Source: Oceanitalea stevensii
GTDB lineage: Bacteria > Actinomycetota > Actinomycetes > Actinomycetales > Actinomycetaceae
Length of the DNA stretch: 64,000 nucleotides
Direction: 5' to 3'
Assembly (NCBI RefSeq): GCF_014837105.1
Contig: NZ_JACSPO010000009.1
Coordinates: 1-64,000, forward strand
The notes beneath the pieces are model-generated. The model did not search any database. It was not told where the DNA came from and saw only the letters and a program-made list of their open reading frames with translations. A program made the translations under genes and the position numbers. Position 1 is the stretch's first letter; every line of letters begins with the position of its first letter. This document shows, piece by piece, positions 1 through 6,556 of the stretch.

Positions 1-657
1 TCGGGGCCAGTCGATGAGACCGCGGTCGAGGAGCTCGCCGGTGGGTTCGAACATGCCACCGAAGGCGCGGCCGCAGGTGGCGATCTTGACGGCGGCCTGC
101 TTGGTGATCCGCAGCCGCATGGACAGCTCCTGGCCCACGACACACTCCCCGCGGGTGCGGCCGGGGACGTCACCGGGCCAGGTGGGGTTCACCGAGTCGC
201 GCTCGGCGAGCACGGCGGCGGCGCGGGCTGCTCTGCCTGCGGACCAGGCCTCCATGCGCTTGTGGGCGGCGACCAACTCGACGAGGGAGAAGTCGTCCAC
301 GTCGGCGGGGTCGATCTCCTCCAGGATTCGCGCTAGGCGCAGACCCGGGGGCAGGTGCTCCAGGAAGTCACCCAGCGCACCGGGCTGGGGGAGGAGCTCG
401 GCCAGCACACTGCGCGGCCACCCCGCCGGCTCGCCCTCACGGTAGGTCGGCAGGCCGAACTGCACCCACTCCAGCGGCGGTGACTGCTCCGGGCCGGTGG
501 GGCGGGAGATGTCGATACGGATCGGCTCGTCCTCGCCAGGGGCGTGGAGCTCGAGGCTCTCGAGGTAGGGGACGACCAGGCCGGCCGACGGGTCCTCGGC
601 CGGGTCGGTAGGCGCACTGCCGGCCGCGGTCTCTGGCTCCTTGTCGTCGCGGTCCAT
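1..657 (-). CDS. DUF222 (13E12-type) protein, N-terminal part, cut by window edge
   Basis: The frame is open from an ATG at 657 to the window edge and gives 219 residues; the C-terminus lies outside. The visible protein has an acidic start and then the helical DUF222 pattern, with LARILEEIDPADVDDFSLVELVAAHKR-like and AGRAARAAAVLAERDSV-like stretches near residues 96-145. DUF222 proteins usually end in an HNH nuclease domain, which would be off the window. An AGGAGG ribosome site sits 9 bases before the start. A TATGAT -10-like hexamer (682-687) and a perfect actinobacterial LexA box (688-703) precede it, so damage induction is likely. That matches reports for several mycobacterial 13E12 proteins. 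The molecular function is not known. Confidence 0.8.
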   Translation of the reverse strand, partial: MDRDDKEPETAAGSAPTDPAEDPSAGLVVPYLESLELHAPGEDEPIRIDISRPTGPEQSPPLEWVQFGLPTYREGEPAGWPRSVLAELLPQPGALGDFLEHLPPGLRLARILEEIDPADVDDFSLVELVAAHKRMEAWSAGRAARAAAVLAERDSVNPTWPGDVPGRTRGECVVGQELSMRLRITKQAAVKIATCGRAFGGMFEPTGELLDRGLIDWPR

Positions 658-687
658 CGGCGGCACCTCCTCGTACCACCTATCATA

Positions 688-703
688 TCGAACGCACGTT
701 CGA
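688..703. promoter_or_regulatory. LexA (SOS) box
   Basis: TCGAACGCACGTTCGA is a perfect match to the actinobacterial LexA consensus TCGAAC-N4-GTTCGA. It lies directly upstream of the -10-like hexamer of the DUF222 gene and about 63 bases before the divergent HhH-GPD gene. It could therefore control one or both genes. The match is seen in the sequence; repression by LexA is inferred. Confidence 0.85.
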
Positions 704-766
704 ACGGGAAGGGGTGTGGAGAAGACTCGCCGGCCGCATCGCGCGCGCCGGTGAGAGGATCGGACT

Positions 767-1345
767 ATGGACCACGACCTGCACTTCACCGGTGACGCCG
801 CCGCCGACCAGCTGCTGTCCACCGACCCGCTGGCCCTCCTCATCGGCATGCTCCTCGACCAGCAGGTTCCGATGGAGACCGCCTTCGCCGGCCCCCACAA
901 GCTCCACGAGCGCCTCGGTGGCTTCGACGCCGCCCGCCTCGCGGCCATGGACCCCGACGAGCTCACCGAGGTCATGCGCCAGACCCCGGCCGTCCACCGC
1001 TACCCGGGCTCGATGGCGAAGCGGATCGTCGCGCTGAGCGCCGCCGTCGTCGAGGACTACGACGGCGACGTCTCGCGCCTGTGGACCGACGGCGACCCCG
1101 ACGGCGCCGAGATCCTGCGCCGCCTCAAGAAGCTGCCCGGCTACGGGGAGCAGAAGGCGAAGATCTTCCTCGCTCTCCTTGGCAAGCAGTGCGGCCTCGA
1201 AGCGCCGGGCTGGCGAGAGGCGGCGGGGAACTACGGCGAGGAGGGTGCGCGCCGGTCGATCGCCGACGTCGTCGACGAGGACACGCTGCTCCAGGTCCGC
1301 GAGACGAAGCGCGCGATGAAGGCGGCGGCCAAGAAGAAGGACTGA
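767..1345 (+). CDS. HhH-GPD superfamily base-excision repair protein
   Basis: A 192-residue cytoplasmic protein of the actinobacterial HhH-GPD-type base-excision repair family. The helix-hairpin-helix is clear near residues 124-142, where LKKLPGYGEQKAKIFLALL reads as the DNA-backbone-binding hairpin of this superfamily. It is shorter than EndoIII or AlkA and has no iron-sulfur cysteine cluster. The substrate is unknown, and I could not assign the usual catalytic Lys or Asp with confidence, so a non-catalytic DNA-binding role is possible. GAGAGGA lies 8 bases before the ATG. It is divergent from the DUF222 gene, and the LexA box lies between them, so damage-linked expression is plausible. A very basic tail (KKKD) ends the protein. 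Confidence 0.8.
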   Translation: MDHDLHFTGDAAADQLLSTDPLALLIGMLLDQQVPMETAFAGPHKLHERLGGFDAARLAAMDPDELTEVMRQTPAVHRYPGSMAKRIVALSAAVVEDYDGDVSRLWTDGDPDGAEILRRLKKLPGYGEQKAKIFLALLGKQCGLEAPGWREAAGNYGEEGARRSIADVVDEDTLLQVRETKRAMKAAAKKKD

Positions 1346-1382
1346 GCGTGCGGCCAGCGGCCATCCAACCGAGCGTGCGGCG

Positions 1383-2177
1383 ATGAACGTCGCGATCGCT
1401 GCGGGTGTCGGGTTGCTCGTCGGCGTCGTCGTCGGCACCCTCGGCGCGGGCGGCGGGATCCTCAGCCTCCCGATCCTCGTCTACGTCCTCGGCCAGGACC
1501 CTCACGCCGCGGCGACCGCCTCGCTCGTCATCGTCGGGGCGACGTCAGTCGTGTCCCTCGTGCCGCACGCGCGGCGCGGCAACGTCCAGTGGCGCCGGGG
1601 GCTCGTCTTCGGCCTCCTCGGCGCGGTGGGTGCCGTCGGGGGAGCGCGGCTCGCGGCGCTCGTCGACGCCGACCTCCTCATGGCACTGCTCGCCGGCCTG
1701 CTCCTCGTCGTCTCCGCCGTCATGCTCCGCCGCTCCCTCATGGACCGGCGGCGCGGCGACGACGGAGCCCCGGCGCCGTCGTCGTCGAGCCGGGTCGTCA
1801 CAGGGCTGGTCACGGTCATCGTCGCCTCGTTCGTCGGTCTGCTCACCGGCTTCTTCGGGGTGGGCGGCGGCTTCATCGTCGTCCCGGCCCTGCTGCTCGT
1901 CATGCGGGTGGACATGCGCCTGGCGGTGGGGACCTCGCTGCTCGTCATCGTCGTCAACGCCGTCCTCGGGCTCGTGGGCCGCGTGGGGCAGGACCTCACC
2001 GTCGACTGGCCCGTCGTCGCGGCCTTCGCCGTCACCTCGATGCTCGGCGGCCTCCTCGCGGGGCGCTTCTCCGCGCGTGCCAGGCCACGCACGCTGAGCC
2101 TGCTCTTCGCGCTGCTCCTCCTCGCCGTCGCCGTCGTCACCGGTGTCCAGGCCGTCCCCGCGCTCCTCGCCGGGTAG
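1383..2177 (+). CDS. TauE/SafE-family membrane permease (sulfite/anion exporter family)
   Basis: A 264-residue polytopic membrane protein with about eight hydrophobic segments arranged as two repeats. Each repeat carries the family's glycine-rich motif: GAGGG near residue 23 and GVGGG near residue 160. TauE/SafE members export sulfite, sulfoacetate or related organic anions; the substrate cannot be read from the sequence. The gap to the upstream HhH-GPD gene is only 37 bases, with a poor ribosome site and two GAGCGTGCGGC-like direct repeats, so the two may be co-transcribed by chance proximity. It faces the HTH/DUF2975 pair convergently, with no strong terminator visible between them. Confidence 0.85.
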   Translation: MNVAIAAGVGLLVGVVVGTLGAGGGILSLPILVYVLGQDPHAAATASLVIVGATSVVSLVPHARRGNVQWRRGLVFGLLGAVGAVGGARLAALVDADLLMALLAGLLLVVSAVMLRRSLMDRRRGDDGAPAPSSSSRVVTGLVTVIVASFVGLLTGFFGVGGGFIVVPALLLVMRVDMRLAVGTSLLVIVVNAVLGLVGRVGQDLTVDWPVVAAFAVTSMLGGLLAGRFSARARPRTLSLLFALLLLAVAVVTGVQAVPALLAG

Positions 2178-2270
2178 GGCCCGGCACAGGCCCTCAAGCC
2201 GCCCGCGCCGTGCCAGGAACGGCTCAGCGCTGGGCGGGGAGGAGTCGGTGGCGCGCTCCCCTGGCCGCTC

Positions 2271-2513
2271 CTACCGGTCCGCTCGGACGAGCAGCTCGCC
2301 GATCTCGCAGTCCAGTGCCTGGCAGATCGCGATGAGGGTGGAGAAGCGGATCGCGCGGGCGCGGTCGTTCTTGAGCACCGAGAGGTTGACGATGCTCATC
2401 CCCACGAGCTCGCTCAGGCGGGTGAGGGTCATGCCGCGCTCGGCGAGCAGCTCGTCGAGGCGGCAGTGGACGCCGGTGGGGGCGTCCTCCTCCGCAGCCT
2501 TGGCGCGCGCCAT
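2271..2513 (-). CDS. Small Cro/C1-type HTH regulator (YozG-like)
   Basis: An 80-residue protein that is almost entirely a Cro/C1-like helix-turn-helix (residues about 15-75). TRLSELVGMSIVNLSVLKN covers the helix-turn-helix and the tail LIAICQALDCEIGELL is typical of YozG-like regulators. The ATG overlaps the stop of the DUF2975 gene (TGATG), so translation is coupled. Small HTHs of this kind are commonly paired with DUF2975 membrane proteins. The pair probably represses its own promoter through the palindrome at 3182-3216. A longer reading frame extends upstream, but it runs inside the neighbouring gene and lacks a better start. Confidence 0.85.
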   Translation of the reverse strand: MARAKAAEEDAPTGVHCRLDELLAERGMTLTRLSELVGMSIVNLSVLKNDRARAIRFSTLIAICQALDCEIGELLVRADR

Positions 2514-3172
2514 CAGACCAGGCCCTCGGTGTCCCGCTGCATCCGGGCGCCGATCTGGAAGGCGAGAGCGACCACGGCCAGCGCCATCCCCACGCTGATC
2601 GGCGCGAGGTCGACCGAGAGGCCGAAGGCCAGGAGGCTCTCGCCCGAGCCGGCGCCGCCGGTGACCGCGGGGCCGAGGTGGTCGACGACGGCCGCCCTCC
2701 CGGCGGCCTCGAGCAGCTGGGCGGCGGTGCCGCCGATGATGATGAGGAGGGCGCTCGTGACGAGCGCGGCGGTCACCGAGCGCCCGAAGGGGCGGGTGCG
2801 CAGCACCCGCAGGGCGAGCCAGAGCAGCGCAAGACTGACGCCGACGACGGACAGCGCCATCACCGCCGAGTGCCCGGCGAAGAGCCACCGCGCGGAGTCC
2901 GGCAGGTTGGCGACGCTGAGCGTGGCCGAGTCGTACCAGGCTGCGGTCACCTGCTCGACGGGCTCAGTGACCTCGGGCGCGCGGGCGTTGACCAGCTCGA
3001 AGCCGCTGATCGTCAGCGGGTCGTCGCGCACGGCCTGGACCACGGACAGCACGCCGCCGACGGCGGCGCCCAGGGCCACCAGGCCGGCCAGGGCGGCCGT
3101 CGCGCCCAGTGCGAAGCGGTCCGTGCGGGACATGACCGGCCGCTCGTCCACGGGCGGGGGCACAGCGTTCAT
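2513..3172 (-). CDS. DUF2975 membrane protein
   Basis: A 219-residue protein with four predicted membrane segments, near residues 22-45, 100-125, 135-160 and 190-210. The loop between the first two is long and probably extracytoplasmic (about residues 50-95). This layout fits DUF2975, a family of unknown function nearly always encoded beside a YozG-like HTH. The start at 3172 is backed by an AAGGAGG site that sits inside the edge of the large operator, so the operator covers the leader. A membrane sensor or modulator of the HTH partner is the simplest idea but is inferred. Confidence 0.8.
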   Translation of the reverse strand: MNAVPPPVDERPVMSRTDRFALGATAALAGLVALGAAVGGVLSVVQAVRDDPLTISGFELVNARAPEVTEPVEQVTAAWYDSATLSVANLPDSARWLFAGHSAVMALSVVGVSLALLWLALRVLRTRPFGRSVTAALVTSALLIIIGGTAAQLLEAAGRAAVVDHLGPAVTGGAGSGESLLAFGLSVDLAPISVGMALAVVALAFQIGARMQRDTEGLV

Positions 3173-3181
3173 CGTCGCCTC

Positions 3182-3216
3182 CTTATCGAGAGTCGTTAAT
3201 AACGACTGTCGTTAAG
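3182..3216. promoter_or_regulatory. Large palindromic operator upstream of the DUF2975-HTH pair
   Basis: A 35-base near-perfect palindrome centred on base 3199. Its core GTCGTTAATAACGAC (3192-3206) is perfect. The outer arms, CTTATCGA on the left and TGTCGTTAAG on the right, leave only two mismatched pairs. GTCGTTAA also recurs as a direct repeat at 3192 and 3208. It is clearly A+T-richer than its surroundings and abuts the ribosome site of the DUF2975 gene. This is what an autoregulated promoter with one wide or two overlapping repressor sites would look like. Confidence 0.75.
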
Positions 3217-3294
3217 GTAGGCCGCGGCCGTGCCGCTGTCAACGGCCGTCGCGTCGGCGGGTGAGCCGGCGGGCGGGGTGGCCCACCGTCGTCG

Positions 3295-3588
3295 TCAGGA
3301 CAGCTCGACGACCTCGAACTCGAGGAGCTCGGCGCCGCTCGCCACCGGACGGCCGCCGCCGTGACCGTGCTGGAACTCCTGGGAGTCGCGCCAGGCCTCG
3401 AAGTCGGCCTGGCTCGCCCACGTCGTCACGACGAAGTAGCGCTCCTCCCCGGCCACCGGGCGCAGCAGCTGGAAGCCCTCGAAGCCGGGGGCGGAGTCGA
3501 CGGCGTGCTTGCGGGCGGAGAACCGCGCCTCGAGCTCCGCGCCGGAGCCCTCGGGCACGGAGATGGCGTTGATCTTGACGACGGACAT
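3295..3588 (-). CDS. mhuD: MhuD-like haem-degrading monooxygenase (ABM fold)
   Basis: A 97-residue ABM-fold protein that closely resembles mycobacterial MhuD from memory. It starts MSVVKINAI and contains FEGFQLLRPV, GEERYFVVT and LLEFEVV. MhuD-type enzymes open haem to release iron. Asn7 and Trp66, which match the MhuD catalytic residues, are present. The haem-ligand histidine region is slightly shifted: His74 and His76 stand where MhuD has His75 and His78. GAGGGAGA precedes the ATG. The gene lies 42 bases after a membrane protein gene on the same strand. No haem importer is seen nearby. A generic antibiotic-biosynthesis-monooxygenase role is the alternative. Confidence 0.8.
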   Translation of the reverse strand: MSVVKINAISVPEGSGAELEARFSARKHAVDSAPGFEGFQLLRPVAGEERYFVVTTWASQADFEAWRDSQEFQHGHGGGRPVASGAELLEFEVVELS

Positions 3589-3630
3589 GCTGTCTCCCTC
3601 GGTGTGGTCGTGCCCCGATCGTAGGAGGGC

Positions 3631-4206
3631 TCAGTCCAGGAGCCAGTGGTAGCGCAGCCGCAGCGCCCGCTCCAGGCCCGCGAGCAGGGCGGCGACGGAC
3701 AGCGGCGTGTTGAGCGAGGCCGGCAGCGTGACCGGTGCGGTGAAGTCGTACCAGCCCGTGACGCGCGCACCGAGCTCGAGGAGCTGGGGCACCTGGACGA
3801 GCAGGGCGAGGGTGAGGACCGCCCACGAGGCCGCGGCCAGGCGCCGGCTCAGCGTGGGACGGTCGCGGTCGAGGTCCGCGCGCCACCGCTCCGCGGTACC
3901 CGGCGCCGGGACCAGCTGCGCCGCGGTGCCGTCGGGGCGCACGAGGTGGACGCGCCGCAGGCCGAGGAGGCTCCACGCGACCTCGAGGCGCGCGCCGTCG
4001 TCGAGCGTGAACGACGAGGTGCCGCGCTGCACCCGCTCCTGCACGCCGTCGCGGTAGAGGTGGACCTTCTCGTCCCAGTCGAGGTAGTCGACCTCGACGT
4101 CCCACCGCGCCCCGGCGTGCTCGGTGCCGAACACCCCGCGCCACAGCGCCTGCCACCCGCGCACCGGCCGCAGCGCGCTGCCGTCCCCTGCTCTCTCCCG
4201 TGCCAC
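3631..4206 (-). CDS. Hypothetical membrane protein with N-terminal soluble domain
   Basis: I do not recognise this 191-residue protein. Residues 1-115 are soluble and charged, with beta-like patterns such as WDVEVDYLDWDEKVHLYRDG and RVHLVRPDG. Two hydrophobic stretches follow at about residues 122-142 and 158-178, so a two-pass membrane anchor is likely. The start is taken as the GTG at 4206, the first start of the frame, and no strong ribosome site is seen. It precedes the MhuD-like gene by 42 bases and may be co-transcribed with it. No function is proposed. Confidence 0.6.
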   Translation of the reverse strand: MARERAGDGSALRPVRGWQALWRGVFGTEHAGARWDVEVDYLDWDEKVHLYRDGVQERVQRGTSSFTLDDGARLEVAWSLLGLRRVHLVRPDGTAAQLVPAPGTAERWRADLDRDRPTLSRRLAAASWAVLTLALLVQVPQLLELGARVTGWYDFTAPVTLPASLNTPLSVAALLAGLERALRLRYHWLLD

Positions 4207-4263
4207 GGATCCACCCTGCCGGGCGCTCCCGGCGGCCGCGTCAACCTTTCGGCGGACACCCGG

Positions 4264-5304
4264 TCAGCCGACGGGCTCTCCCCGCCGCGCGCCGCAGGAC
4301 TCGCGGACCACGAGCTCGGGCCGGTTCGGCTCCGGGTCCCCGCTGCGCCCCTCGAGCGCCGCGAACAGCGTGTCGATGGCGTGCCGGCCGAGCGCCTCGA
4401 AGGGCTGGCGGACCGTGGTGAGCGGCGGCTCGTAGAACTCGCAGCCGGCGACGTCGTCGTAGCCGACGACGGCGATGTCCTCGGGGATCCGCAGCCCCAC
4501 CTGGTGGAAGGCCCGCATCGCGCCGAGCGCCATGTAGTCGTTCGCGGCGAAGACGGCGGTGGGCCGCTCGCGCTGGGCGAGCAGCTGCTGGGCGCCCGCG
4601 TAGCCGTCGGCGCCCTCCCAGCCGCCGCTCACCGGCTCGAGCACGGGCAGCCCGGCGTCGGCAAGCTCGGCCTGCCAGCCCACGACGCGCGCCCGCGCGT
4701 CGAACCACTCGAACGGGCCGGCGATGTGCGCGATGCGCTCGTGGCCCAGGGAGATGAGGTGCGCCGTCGCGTCCCGCGCGCCCTGCTCGTTGTCGATGGC
4801 CACGACGTGGAGCGGGCCGGGGTCGGGCATGTCGGTGGCGATGGCGACGACGGGCAGCGTGCCGGCGAGCCGCTGCGCCTCGACGGCGGTCTGCATCGTC
4901 GGCGCGACGACGATGATGCCGTCCACGCCGAGGGTGAGGAAGAAGTCGAGGACCTCGGTGGGGCTGGTGCGCGCCGTCTCGGTGGCCGCGCTGATCGTCG
5001 CGTAGCCGAAGTCGAGGGCGGCCTCCTGGATGGCGAGGCTCATGTGGCTGGGCCCGAACAGCGTCACCGCCGGGGTCACGACGCCGATGAGGTGGGAGCG
5101 GCGGGTGGCGAGTGCGCGGGCCGACATGTTGCGGCGGTAGCCGAGCGCCTCGATCGCCTCCTCCACCCGCAGGCGGGTGGCGGGCCGCACGAGGTCGGGG
5201 GAGTTGAGGACGCGAGAGACGGTCTGGTGGGAGACGCCCGCACGCGCGGCGACGTCCGCCATCACCGGCAGTCGTCTGGCCTTCCCTGGCACGACGTTGT
5301 CCAC
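4264..5304 (-). CDS. LacI-family regulator, paralogue of the gene at 14060-15085
   Basis: A 346-residue repressor with an N-terminal HTH (VMADVAARAGVSHQTVSRVL, residues 14-33), the hinge RRNMSARALATRRS, and a periplasmic-binding-protein-like effector domain ending near PPLTTVRQPF. It is strikingly similar along its whole length to the LacI protein at 14060-15085. The recognition helix is identical and long blocks such as AHLISLGHERIAHIAGPFEWFDARARV are shared with few changes. It may therefore read the same arabinose-type operators. It starts at GTG 5304 with TAGGAG upstream and lies 73 bases after another lacI gene on the same strand. The effector sugar is unknown; L-arabinose or a phosphorylated product is likely from context. 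Confidence 0.88.
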   Translation of the reverse strand: MDNVVPGKARRLPVMADVAARAGVSHQTVSRVLNSPDLVRPATRLRVEEAIEALGYRRNMSARALATRRSHLIGVVTPAVTLFGPSHMSLAIQEAALDFGYATISAATETARTSPTEVLDFFLTLGVDGIIVVAPTMQTAVEAQRLAGTLPVVAIATDMPDPGPLHVVAIDNEQGARDATAHLISLGHERIAHIAGPFEWFDARARVVGWQAELADAGLPVLEPVSGGWEGADGYAGAQQLLAQRERPTAVFAANDYMALGAMRAFHQVGLRIPEDIAVVGYDDVAGCEFYEPPLTTVRQPFEALGRHAIDTLFAALEGRSGDPEPNRPELVVRESCGARRGEPVG

Positions 5305-5327
5305 TGGGGATTCTCCTATCGGGTTCT

Positions 5328-5342
5328 CGGCACATTGTGCCG
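5328..5342. promoter_or_regulatory. Palindrome upstream of the LacI-family gene
   Basis: CGGCACATTGTGCCG is a perfect 15-base palindrome 24 bases before the start of the 4264-5304 repressor gene, in the 73-base gap behind the other lacI gene. With one central base it is more operator-like than terminator-like. It differs from the ATGTTAGCGCTAACAT sites of the arabinose genes, so its binding protein is unknown. Confidence 0.4.
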
Positions 5343-5377
5343 TCTACGGCCACCGCTTCGGTGCGACAGCCGGCGTG

Positions 5378-6403
5378 TCAGGCCCCCTCGAGGGAGGAGC
5401 CACGGACGACGAGGCGGCACGGCTCGGTGTGGACGCCCGACGCCGCCTTGCCGTCGATCGCGTCGAAGATCGCCTGCGCCGCGCGGCGACCGAGCCGCTC
5501 GAAGCTCATGTCGACGCTGGTGAGCTGGGGCCGCGCACCGGTCGCGAGGATCTCCCAGTTGTCGAAGCTGACGACGGCGACGTCGCGCGGCACGTCCCGG
5601 CCGAGGTCGCGCAGCGTGTCGAGGACCCCGCGGGCGATCTGGTCGCTGCCGCAGACGATGGCGTCGACGTCGGGGGAGCGGTCCAGGACCGTGCGGGTGG
5701 CGGCCCGCCCCCACGACTCCGACCACGTCCCGTGGACGGCGCGGCCGTCGACGAGCTCGAGGCCGGCGGCGGCCATCGCCTCGTCGACGCCCTGGACGCG
5801 GTCACGCGCCGCGGCGTAGGTGGGGTCACCGGCGATGTGCGCGATCCGCCGTCGGCCCAGCGTGATGAGGTGCTCGGCGGCCTGCCGCCCGGCACCGACG
5901 TTGTCCGGGACGAAGGAGAGGTCCGCGGGATCCTCCGAGGGGGCGTAGACGTAGACGACGGGGACCGGCACGTCCGGAACCGGGGGCCGCGGGTCGGTCC
6001 GGCTCCCGACGACGATGAGCCCGTCCACCCGGCGCCCCAGGAGCGCCTGGAGGTGGTAGGACTCGCGGATCGGGTCCTCGCGGGCGTCGCACAGGAAGAT
6101 CGAGGTCTTCCCGGCGCCGAAGGCGTCCTCCGCGCCCATGAGGATGGGGATGGAGAAGCGGCCCTCGAGGTCGTTCGTCACCAGGCCCACGGTGCCGCTC
6201 TGCCCGCTCAGCAGGTTCTGCGCGAGCGTGTTCGGCGTGAAGGAGAGCCGCTCGGCCGTCTCGACCACCCGGCGTCGGGTGTCGGGGTGGACGTTCGCCC
6301 GCCCGTTGAGCGCCTTGGACGCGGTCGCGACCGAGACGCCCGCCAGCCGCGCGACGTCCTTGAGCGTCACGTTGCGTGAGCGCGTACCGTCCCCATCGTC
6401 CAT
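5378..6403 (-). CDS. LacI-family repressor of the adjacent sugar ABC/GH127 operon
   Basis: A 341-residue LacI protein with HTH VTLKDVARLAGVSVATASKA at residues 12-31, hinge SFTPNTLAQNLLSGQSGTVG and an effector-binding domain. It belongs to a different branch from the two paralogous repressors at 4264 and 14060. It is divergent from the CUT1 sugar transporter operon, with 153 bases between starts. Two palindromes in that gap (6478-6509) are likely targets, so autoregulation and control of the transporter/GH127 operon are expected. GAGGAGG sits 6 bases before the ATG. The effector is probably an arabinose-containing oligosaccharide, inferred only from the GH127 enzyme in the operon. Confidence 0.9.
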   Translation of the reverse strand: MDDGDGTRSRNVTLKDVARLAGVSVATASKALNGRANVHPDTRRRVVETAERLSFTPNTLAQNLLSGQSGTVGLVTNDLEGRFSIPILMGAEDAFGAGKTSIFLCDAREDPIRESYHLQALLGRRVDGLIVVGSRTDPRPPVPDVPVPVVYVYAPSEDPADLSFVPDNVGAGRQAAEHLITLGRRRIAHIAGDPTYAAARDRVQGVDEAMAAAGLELVDGRAVHGTWSESWGRAATRTVLDRSPDVDAIVCGSDQIARGVLDTLRDLGRDVPRDVAVVSFDNWEILATGARPQLTSVDMSFERLGRRAAQAIFDAIDGKAASGVHTEPCRLVVRGSSLEGA

Positions 6404-6442
6404 TTCGCCTCCTCACGGGATGAAACCGTCGTCATCCTAGCC

Positions 6443-6473
6443 TTGAATTCGGACCCAGGTCTCGTGCTACGGT
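6443..6473 (+). promoter_or_regulatory. Possible promoter of the CUT1 sugar operon
   Basis: TTGAAT (6443-6448) and TACGGT (6468-6473) form -35/-10-like boxes 19 bases apart just upstream of the two operator palindromes. The spacing is long and the -10 match is partial, so this is tentative. Confidence 0.35.
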
Positions 6474-6477
6474 GCAC

Positions 6478-6509
6478 CCGAAAACCATTTCGGTACGTTT
6501 CCGTACCGA
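6478..6509. promoter_or_regulatory. Two overlapping LacI-type operators
   Basis: CCGAAAACCATTTCGG (6478-6493, arms of six bases) overlaps TCGGTACGTTTCCGTACCGA (6490-6509, perfect eight-base arms around TTTC). They sit between the divergent lacI gene at 5378-6403 and the solute-binding-protein gene, directly after the likely -10. That is a normal position for a repressor that blocks transcription initiation. Confidence 0.65.
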
Positions 6510-6556
6510 CCCCACATGGGATCCGGGCCACAGCGCCCGGAGGAGGAGAGGGTGCA

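Noticed and set aside
1346..1390. Direct repeats GCGTGCGGC as an attachment or mobile-element site
   Set aside because: They are short, lie between two ordinary genes, and have no tRNA, integrase or element boundary nearby.
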